From Apostichopus japonicus (Eukaryota; Echinodermata; Holothuroidea; Aspidochirotida; Stichopodidae), in NCBI RefSeq assembly GCF_037975245.1, contig NC_092566.1, positions 7,978,001 through 8,042,000 on the forward strand: 64,000 nucleotides of DNA, read 5' to 3'. Under the pieces are notes generated by a model. That model was not told the DNA's origin. It did no database searches and was given only the letters and a program-made list of their open reading frames with translations. The position numbers and the translations under genes were made by a program. Below are positions 55,713-64,000 of the stretch, piece after piece (the first letter of the stretch is position 1; each line of letters begins with the position of its first letter).

Positions 55713-56123
55713 AGTAGTGCAGTTGTGAATGGAATGGTCAAAACATCTGCCAGCGCATGGGGCCGAGTAATGTTTGATGGGAAAACAATGTTTTGGTGTG
55801 AATTTTTCATTCTTATTATCTCTGTGCATGTGAGTGCACTGAGTGGGCCAAAATTTGGACAAAAAGATATTGTTTGATTGTGTACATACTTACTTCACAC
55901 CTGTCAATAAGTAGTGCCAAAAAAGGTTAACAACTAGACAAACTCAGAAGGCCCTAATTGCAATACAAGTTGGCAAAGCGTAACATTTTACCAAACCTTG
56001 GCTACTGTTGTCCCGAGTAAACGCATCACCGAGTCTTATCGAACACACGTACATAATAATTTGTCGCGTAACTGCTCCCTATGCATAAATAAGACCTGAA
56101 TTTTGAAATAGGCTTGGCCTCGA
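55713..56123. other. Non-coding, nothing recognised
   Basis: Spacer between the hAT element and a small plus-strand open frame; a ZDHHC6 promoter could lie here or beyond but no core motif was convincing. Confidence 0.3.
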
Positions 56124-56147
56124 TTGGAAACACTTTACAGAAACATA

Positions 56148-56390
56148 ATGGACGACAAGATATTACTTGGTACAAACGTGCAAAAATCACTTGGGAAATA
56201 TGAATTGACTCACCTAACAGAATTACCTGCCAAACGGAAGAAAGCAGGGAATGTTACATCAAAGACATCTGGCGATACGTTTCGAAAGGAAACGGATTAC
56301 TTTGAAATTAGTGACCAGAAATGCATATGGCAGAGAGCTATGGGCTTTCTTATTTTCTGCTTCTGTACGTACCACAGAAAGACAATTTAA
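56148..56390 (+). CDS. Small hypothetical ORF, 80 residues
   Basis: From ATG at 56148 to TAA, with context AACATAATGG. The product is hydrophilic and charged in the first 60 residues (it contains LGKYELTHLTELPAKRKK) and ends in a hydrophobic Cys-rich segment FLIFCFCTY. I recognise no family. There is no splice evidence and no clear polyadenylation signal. It could be a small gene, a divergent upstream transcript partner of ZDHHC6, or chance. Confidence 0.25.
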   Translation: MDDKILLGTNVQKSLGKYELTHLTELPAKRKKAGNVTSKTSGDTFRKETDYFEISDQKCIWQRAMGFLIFCFCTYHRKTI

Positions 56391-59300
56391 ATTTATTTCT
56401 CATTACATATGATTCTACAAGATGAATACAATACAACATTACAGTAGGAAGGCTAACATATAACTGTTATCTCAGCTAGTGACCACCACATTTTTGTCGT
56501 CAAAATGCCTTAGAAATTGGACATTTGAAAACAGCTGTTGAGCTGGTTCTGATGGTGTGGGAAGGGAAGAGTTCAATCTTTGGGAGGGAGCATTGGAGGG
56601 GTGGGGGTTGCAGAGGGTGGTTACATGAAAACTCTTACACAATGGATGCTCTGTGGCCACAAATTCCAATATTATGAAACGTGTGATTGTTGGGTATTTG
56701 ACAAACGGGACACGCATCAGGTGGCTAATGAAATTTATGTGCTCATCCACGATCATCGGTTGGATAAGTTCTAAGTTGAACCAAGTGACTTCCTGACCAC
56801 CATGGGCTCGATTAAGCTCAAGAAATATACACCTTCTTTAGCCAATTTATGAAGTCCAAATAATAGCAGCGTTAGATGTTTCTAAAGAGTTGCAACTGAT
56901 TGACTGTGTGATTTCCTTGTTTATTACTGGCCATTAGCATTTTATTTATTGATAGGGGTGGCATAGCCAGGGAAAGGGGATATGTGCCTGCCCCCTCCCC
57001 CCCAGTTTTGTGAAACAAAACTCAAAAGTATCCCTATTCATAAATTATCATGCCCCTTCAGGTAGGCCTAAGCATGTGTCACATTGTTATTTATATTGTG
57101 CTCAAGTTTGTTGCAAAACTATGAGAATTAGGAAGTAGCCTAATTAAAAAGTGGACTTTCGTTGTTTAGTAATTCAAATACTGGAATATGTGATATGGCT
57201 TTCAGATGTAGTCAATTGAAAATGAAGAACATGTTACTGACTACCTATCTGCTATGAGAACAAATGGAGGGGTAGGTTTTATTGACCCACACATCCCTGA
57301 CCGTCACCTACTCCCCCAGGCCCCCCCCCAGCTCCTTCCCACCCTGTGATAAGAAGTGGAGACAGCAAGGATAATCAAATCACCAGCTACCAACAGATTG
57401 ACACATACACATAAAAAAAAAAGACAAAGTAACAAGGCAATGATTCAGTGACAAGTGCTTTTTTTTTAGTCGATACCTACACCTCCCTTCAACACTTAAT
57501 CATTGATAAAGTAACTGCAATGAACCAAGCATTCTGCAAAGAATTGTTCCAGAAGAAGAACACCAGTCTTCGGCATTTCTTGGCCAATGGGAAAATTGCT
57601 AAACCCTACCCCGCATGAATACACAAAAGCTGGAAGAAAAATGTGAGTAAACTGCAACTTTGTATCAAAAGCAAAAAGTTTCACAATTCCAAATAAAGTC
57701 AGAAATCCATTTTTTAACTCTATCTTTATAAATTCTTTCTTTGTTGAAAGTTTGAAGAATGTCTAAGAACATTAAAACTGGTTTTAACATCGAGTTGCAA
57801 ATGGTTAATCATACATTATAGTTTTATACCCATTCTCTGATTATTTCAAAACTTTACAGACCCTTTCAGTAAGTCTGTCAGCTGTAAAATAATTCCACAT
57901 GCTTCTGACAAATTCTTGCACATTCTTCAAGTGAAATGAGACAATACTACCTTCACCCATGAATTGGTTCCCACATAGGGAAGTATTGCGTATGTACCCT
58001 TTAATATGTAAATAAAGTAATCTTGAATAATACCACAATAACCATAAATATTAACTAACAACAATTTACAACAAACTGACTTGCAATGAACTGATTTCTT
58101 TACAAGAATAACATGATGAATTGCATTTTTCCCCATTCCAATCGATAAATTCTACAAATGTGCCTTAAAGTTAAACTAGCTCCCAACAGTTCATTGTCAT
58201 TCCTCTCCACCCCCCCCCCCCCCCCCTCCTCTGAACATCATTTTGTTTTTCTTTTCATTTACATTACCTTTTGTTTTCTAGAGCATCTCCTGAAACTGTT
58301 TCTCAAACCTACAGATATAGAAATTGGTTTCAAATTCTTTAAACGGTTTATAATTCATGAGTTTGTTAATGGCGTCATCCACAAGTGTGCCCATCACAAA
58401 ATATATATTGTAGAGAGAACTTTAACAAAAACTGCCTTTTCTGTTAACTTCAAGGGGTAAAACCACTCCTCCCTCCTGTAATAAACTATTGACCGACTTT
58501 ATCTCACAGAAATCCTTAAACATGAGATGACATAACATTGACTAACAACAACAAGTCATGAACATTCCTCATTGCATTATTCTACAACGATTTTTAATGT
58601 CGATATCATTTTGGAAATTGTGGTAATTTAAGTATTTGATAGATGGAGGGTCTTGATAATTTACTTTAACAATGTTACCTGTAGAAATGTTCCATCTCAA
58701 ATGACCTTTGACATGTCTTCATAATCTTATCACATCAAATTCTTAAACCAACTTTACTCATTGGCAAAAAACATTGACATTGCAAGTAGCATGTAAGAGG
58801 ACACCCTGTTTGATATGCACAGCTACACTTTTACCACACACATATATTTATATATAACAATAAATATTAGGTACAAACCAAATGACTATTTACATTCATT
58901 GGAAGATTCACGACTATTAATCTCAAAGGTACCGGATATAACGGAAATTCAACGCCTGTCTACAGATAACGAAGCTATCAAGCTCGGGCTGATAATTAGC
59001 TCTACGCTCGAGTGGTGGTATCAGGGAGGAAAAACAAATGAACAGCTACCCATTAGGATAGGGGAGCAGGACAGATGGAAAATACATCCTTCTTCCATGC
59101 AATAAAGAAATGAGGATGAATAAAAAATAATAAAAATAACTCAAAACTCTAGCAGTCCTTGCTTCTAAAAGGGTTGGAAGGAGAAGGAAGGACGAGCGCC
59201 AGGGCATGACCCCAAGGCAACTATGTTAACAGGCCCCCCCCCCCACCATTTTTGTTTATAGTTTTTATTGAAAGTATATTATGATAATGTGAAGACATGA

Positions 59301-60875
59301 AATCTTTATCCCACATTTCACGTACCCCATAATTGACAGAGAAAAGTTTAAAGAGTTCAAAGTACTTAATACAGTGCTGTTATTATTAACATACATTGCC
59401 AGTAATTTTCACATATTGGTACTTGTTACACGTCTTTTTCTACATACGTAAAATCACTAACAATGTAAGCGTGATCGGTGCTGAGAACTTTTAGAATCGC
59501 AGAGACTTATGAACTCTGGGGTGGCTCGTCACTGAAACATACTGCGTTATTAGTACTGCTTAAACACATTTCCAAAAATCTGTACTTCATTGCATCGTGA
59601 CTAGCCTAAATATCACATTACTATAGTACTAAGGAAAACCTTCTGATGCCATGGGCATCACAATAGTACTACAATTACATAGTTTGTAAGAAAGTTAAAT
59701 ATGTTACAACTTACAAGTACTAACTAACACATAATTTAGTCGATATACAATGGTTAACTTCTTAAAGTGGGAGAGAAAAGAAACCAGATTTCTTATTAAG
59801 AACTCTATCATAACAAGGAAAGAAATTAAATCAAAAAGAGAGCAAAAGTATCAATAACCAAGCTAATTATTAAGATAAAAAAAATTGAAAAGTCTGGCGA
59901 ATCGGAAGGAGTACGATCTAAATTTTACAGTACCAATCTTTAAGCAAATGACCCAAATCCTACACCGATAACATTAGACAGACAAATGGCATAAATTGCA
60001 CATGTAAAAAGAGTTGAGTGAGAAATTCAGTTATTCTTAAGAAAAAAATTCTGATGAACAAATGATAAAATATCATCTTTAATAAAAAAGCGAAAGGAAT
60101 AAGAAGAGAGAGAGAGAGCAAAAAAAAAAGGCCTTAAATAAAGAAAAAAACCCAACTGTTGCAACAATGAGTGAAAATCTTAAAAAATGTATTTGGTTTA
60201 ACCTACCCTTAAGCTATATAGACAAATCGTGTGGTGGGAACTAGAAACCCCTCTACACCAAAACTTTGCTGAGCTGTGACTCCATCCGCCCCTCTTTACA
60301 CTAAACATTTTACTGTTAATCTAACTTTTGTGCACACAGTTACTTTGGCAAGACGAAAGAGTTTTAATATAAACTATGACAAAAATTTAATTTTAGCCAA
60401 AGGGACCATGAAGTGAACCAAGTGGGAAAACATCCTTTGATTGTACAGAAATGTATTGAAAGACAATGTTGTACATTTGGGTTACTATGGCAACATATTT
60501 GAAAACACAGTTATCTCAAAGTTGTGTATATCCTGGCAGGGATAACTGCCAGAGATATGTTCAAAGAATGTTGTATCCTTTAGAGTTTATTAACTTCTGT
60601 AGCAAATTAAGCAATTTGGGGGGGGGGGGTTTAAATTTCTTGCAGACTCTCTTTAACCTTGATACCGTATTTGACGTTTTTCTCTTATCAATATTCTTAA
60701 ATTTTTATGTTCAATTTTGTAGAAATATTGTCTCTTCTGTAAACTTGATAAGCTGAGACTTGGGAATTTCTTTAATGGTAGCCAATAGTCTTGGGTTTCA
60801 AACCCCAACCAGTCTTGAACTATGCCTTAGGCATTCTCTGATGTAGAGAGACAGAAACTAGCAGAAAGTTTAACA
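56391..60875. other. Long gene-free stretch with scattered repeats
   Basis: No supported exon in 4.5 kb. Landmarks are a degenerate hAT-like end GGGGTGGCATAGCCAGGG near 56955 with no partner found, a 17-C run at 58210-58226, an 11-C run at 59234-59244, a 12-G run at 60618-60629, and a plus-strand open frame 58876-59105 containing LSTDNEAIKLGLIISSTLEW that is protein-like but unassigned. Confidence 0.35.
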
Positions 60876-60882
60876 TGAATAT

Positions 60883-60891
60883 ATAATATAT

Positions 60892-60972
<81 letters not shown>

Positions 60973-60990
60973 TATATTTATATATACATG
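60883..60990. repeat. (TA)n microsatellite
   Basis: About 100 bp of alternating TA with occasional TTTA interruptions. Confidence 0.92.
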
Positions 60991-61904
60991 TTAATTTTCT
61001 ATCACATTTACATGCATATCTGCGAGCAGCAGTTTTTTGTTGTTGATGATTCAAATAACTACAGAGCTAAAGTTTAGCAGAAATGCTATGAACATCAAGC
61101 TCTTTCCCTTGTATGATTGTCTTCAATACTGATATTAAAACTGAAAATCTCTTTTCATGGTGATGGGGATGGGAGGAACACATTCCCAAGGCTGTACCAC
61201 TAGAGTCTTAATGACTTCAACATTGTTTTATGATTGTATTAGTTAATTATGCCACAGAGTTAATTATGGTTGGAGGGATAACCTAAACAGCAAAAAATGC
61301 TAAATAAAGCATGAAAGGATCCTAAAGAATGGCTTTACAAGTCATACTCATTAGTAATTACCAATCTACCCTTTTGGCAAAATGGTCTAGCTTGGTTTAA
61401 AGAAACTTGATGAGTTACACATGTATGCATTCTTAATGATTACTTTGTCTGTACTTCAATTGACAAATTCCACTTATGTCTTATCCATCCATTGAAGCTG
61501 TTTACTCTCCACCACTACCAGCACACACAAACCCACTGAATAAAAAGGTAAAAAAGAAAATGTGTTGGGAGACTCGGAATTTCTATCGTTCTCGGATGCA
61601 ATTAAGTGTTTTTCTAAGTTGCTTTCCACTTCTTGAAGGAACGTTAGAGCCTCTCCTCAGGTAAAGATGTTCCACCAGAGAGCAAAATTACAAAATGGAC
61701 CACACAGCAATCGGGCAACCTCTCTGGTGAATTATTACCGTATCGAACTCAGAGCCCGGTGTCACAAATTTGTCTGTCAAGCTCTGCTTTGCAAGTCCCA
61801 TATCCAGAAGGGAATGGCGATGATCCGATGGAAAACGTTCTATTTCGTTTTTGCTATTTCGGGATTCGATGACGATGGAAATCAAGCTGCATTTAGTGGT
61901 TGCC
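60991..61904. other. Non-coding; upper part may be 3' UTR of the mucin-like gene
   Basis: If the predicted last exon of the membrane-protein gene is correct, its 3' UTR begins at 61904 and extends downward. Sequence 61690-61904 stays open on the minus strand in another frame, which is not in phase with the upstream exon. Confidence 0.35.
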
Positions 61905-63412
61905 TTAAAGTGGTTGGTAATCCTGTGGTGAGCCAAAAAAAAAGGACAAAACATGGTGACTTTTTATGAAACTTGTCCAACCTAGTCGTGATATGGACTT
62001 TGGTGTAACATGATCGAAATTTGCCACTCCCCCCCCCCCCCCCCCAAAATAAGAAACAGGTTTCAAGGAGGAGAAACCAAACACACCAAGAGATTTTGAA
62101 GAGAATTTTACCTTGTCTCCCCGATAAATTGGATTTTTAGAAAAGGCAGACCAACCGCCATCTCCTTCAGAGTCTTCGTCCAGTCGGCCGTAATTATTTC
62201 GTAATTTCCTCCTGAAATGAGATCGGTTAATATTTGGAAACTCATTGACCGCATGTCAAGGCATGTTGAAAAGTAACGGGTTCTTTTGTTATTTCCACAA
62301 TCAAATCAACAAAAGTTGTTAAAATCATATACAGCAACTACTAAAAAACTAACCAGGACAAACAAACCAATACAGGCATTCAATTATCTGTCATTTCAAG
62401 AGTCGGGACAAGAGTAAGTAACAGTTTTTTTACGTGGCACATTTGACAGAACGTTGTGACCACCGTAGCTAACGATATGTATCATGGACAAGTCTTCTGC
62501 TTCTACGATAAGTTGTCATTTTTGGGTATAAATGTATTTATTTTTGTGAAGGTCAATATTCATAAAGGGTCAACAGTAACTGCAGAACTCATATATATAT
62601 ACAAAACTATTTTCATGGTATCTCACAAGGATAACATTGACTCTTAATACCCTGTTACGATAAAGTCATCCATCAAACCTCAATCACTAGTTTTGCATTC
62701 CGGTTTAAAGATTCTTCATAGGCAGCTCTGTATTTAAAGTATTCAAGAACACAACTTAGAGGCAATTACAGTCTTTTGACTTTTCAAATTTATTTAAAAC
62801 TTTTATCATTGTTTTTATTCCAATAAAAGTAAGAGAAAAAAAATACATTTGTCTTTATATCTTTTTATCAAAACAATTGTTTACAATTTTCTTACATGGT
62901 ATAAACAAACAATGTTTGCTAGAAAGGAGCATAAGGCAAGGAAATGATACCGTAATCCAGACTACGTCCTATCTTTTTCGCACAAAATGGATAAACTGCT
63001 CAGAAAAATACTGCCGATTAAAACTAATTTCTAACATAGAAACTTAGCTGAGCTTCTGTTTGCTGCTCTTGTTTTGACTAGAAATATTGCAAGTTTCTGT
63101 GTGCTCACCTCCTAACTAGATATATCGCCACAAAAACCAAACACGTCGCTACCAAGAAAATGAAGAGGCCAACGATAGCTCCTGTGTAAGCTTTTGGAGC
63201 AGGAGTCGTCGGAGGTTTCTTTGGGGTTAGGTCCTGTGTTGATCCAGGTCCTTGTGGAGGGGCCTTTGTTGACTGAGGAGGTTGCTTCTGTGTCGACCCA
63301 GGCCCTGGTGTGGGTGGAGCGGCTGTTATGACGGGTGTTTCTGGGCCTTTGGTAGATCCATCACCCAGCGATGGTGTCACTTCTGTTGTCGCCGTCGTGG
63401 GCAGAATTATTT
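61905..63412 (-). CDS. 3' part of a Pro/Thr-rich single-pass membrane protein (partial)
   Basis: Three minus-strand exons join in phase: 63412-63109 (incoming phase 1), 62211-62112, and 61922-61905 ending in TAA. The first encodes a Pro/Thr/Ser-rich, probably O-glycosylated stalk with two PGPGSTQ / QGPGSTQ repeats, then a transmembrane helix (AIVGLFIFLVATCLVFVAIYL) followed by basic stop-transfer residues VRRRKLR. The tail continues NNYGRLDEDSEGDGGWSAF, then NPIYRGDK, and by the predicted last exon DYQPL. NPxY-like and acidic features suggest a short signalling or sorting tail of a type I receptor or membrane mucin. The extracellular domains lie beyond the window edge, so the family cannot be named. 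The first two exons are well supported (donors GTGAGC and GTAAAA); the last is weaker. Confidence 0.62.
62029..62045 (+). repeat. 17-C homopolymer in an intron of the membrane-protein gene
   Basis: An uninterrupted run of 17 C, one of about fifteen G or C homopolymers of ten or more in the window. Confidence 0.9.
62212..63108. other. Intron of the membrane-protein gene
   Basis: It lies between the stalk/TM exon and the cytoplasmic-tail exon. AT-rich, no repeat recognised. Confidence 0.5.
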
Positions 63413-64000
63413 CTGGAAAATTTGCATGAGTTTTGATCACAATTAAGGCATGGAGAACATAACATAAGAGATTTGACCATATAGGAATTCTCTGGTGGAA
63501 GATTTTGATACATTATCCTCATAGTTCTTATTTTTCTCTTTCTAACCATGTGAAAATCGTCCCTTTTCGACGATTTCTTCTTTTAGAAATCTGGTTTTCA
63601 TATTCACCAGTTTCTCACCAAAAGCACCGTTTGTTCGAACCCATCAATTTGGTAAATGACGTAATGTTGGCAAAACCCCAAAATAGGCCAAACAAGAGAC
63701 TTGAAGTTAGCATTCCCATTTCTGCAGCAAATACACTCTGGCATGTACATGCACAGGTGATTGCCAATTATATATTACGTACACGTCGCGAACGTACATA
63801 TACAGCCTACCATGCCCAGTTGGTACGTACATATATCCTTGCACATAACACACTCTCACACTCAAACCACAGTTCATTAACCGTTCCAAATCGCTGAAAT
63901 AAAGTTCACGGATCAACTTTATTGTTGGAGGAAGCTTGAAAAGTATTTGGAACATCGAAAGGTGAAACATGGCGGAATCGATGTCAGAGCAGAATGTAGT
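63413..64000. other. Upstream intron sequence of the membrane-protein gene; no exon seen
   Basis: The acceptor AAATTTTCCAG ends at 63413. No further minus-strand exon with matching phase was recognised up to the window edge; the 5' part of the gene is outside. Confidence 0.4.

Noticed and set aside
61688-61954. 88-codon minus-strand frame as the ZDHHC-distal coding exon of the membrane protein
   Set aside because: It is out of phase with the donor at 62112; the in-phase reading terminates after DYQPL.
63505-63897. 130-codon plus-strand frame
   Set aside because: No recognisable motif, low-complexity end, and it lies in the probable intron of the minus-strand gene.

Overview
This is intron-rich, AT-rich animal nuclear DNA with no prokaryotic features. 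Gene structure (GT-AG introns, small exons), a complete ZDHHC6-type palmitoyltransferase, CR1/L2-like LINE tails, tRNA-derived SINEs, hAT and TTAA-type MITEs and many G/C homopolymer runs all fit a marine invertebrate. A deuterostome such as a sea cucumber or another echinoderm is my best guess; this is inference from repeat style, since no search was possible.

Three protein-coding loci are supported. (1) Plus strand, about 10.4-23.5 kb: a gene dominated by one 5.26-kb exon (16554-21814) that encodes about 1,752 residues of an unrecognised, low-complexity, probably nuclear protein. A candidate TATA promoter and first exon (10410-10566) and a last exon (23329 to about 23540) complete a tentative model. 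Two alternative donors at the end of the giant exon would give two C-termini. (2) Minus strand, 53997-45844: ZDHHC6, eight coding exons that join in phase to 405 codons, with four membrane spans, a DHHC-CRD, a C-terminal SH3-like domain and a KKxx-type ER retrieval signal. (3) Minus strand, 63412-61905: the 3' part of a Pro/Thr-rich single-pass membrane protein whose 5' end lies outside the window.

The rest is mostly transposable elements, several of which can be delimited to the base by target-site duplications: a 1,219-bp Mutator-like element carrying a higher-order 120-bp tandem array (12517-13735), a 1,211-bp hAT element (54494-55704), and small hAT MITEs at 29331, 33847 and 40987. There is a TTAA-flanked MITE family with two solo copies, one inverted pair and one end fragment, a 2.7-kb foldback element with minisatellite arms (about 5475-8136), a TA-flanked MITE (27078-27221), LINE tails (36816, 37920, 52680), tRNA-SINEs (40157, 42314) and a Harbinger transposase fragment set among unusual TCGTG-type repeats spaced about one helical turn apart (33240-35035).

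The observations that I cannot tie to a known class are the recurrent CAGGGAGCTG stem-loop, the TCGTG decamer arrays, and the giant-exon protein itself. No integrated virus, CRISPR array or toxin gene was seen.
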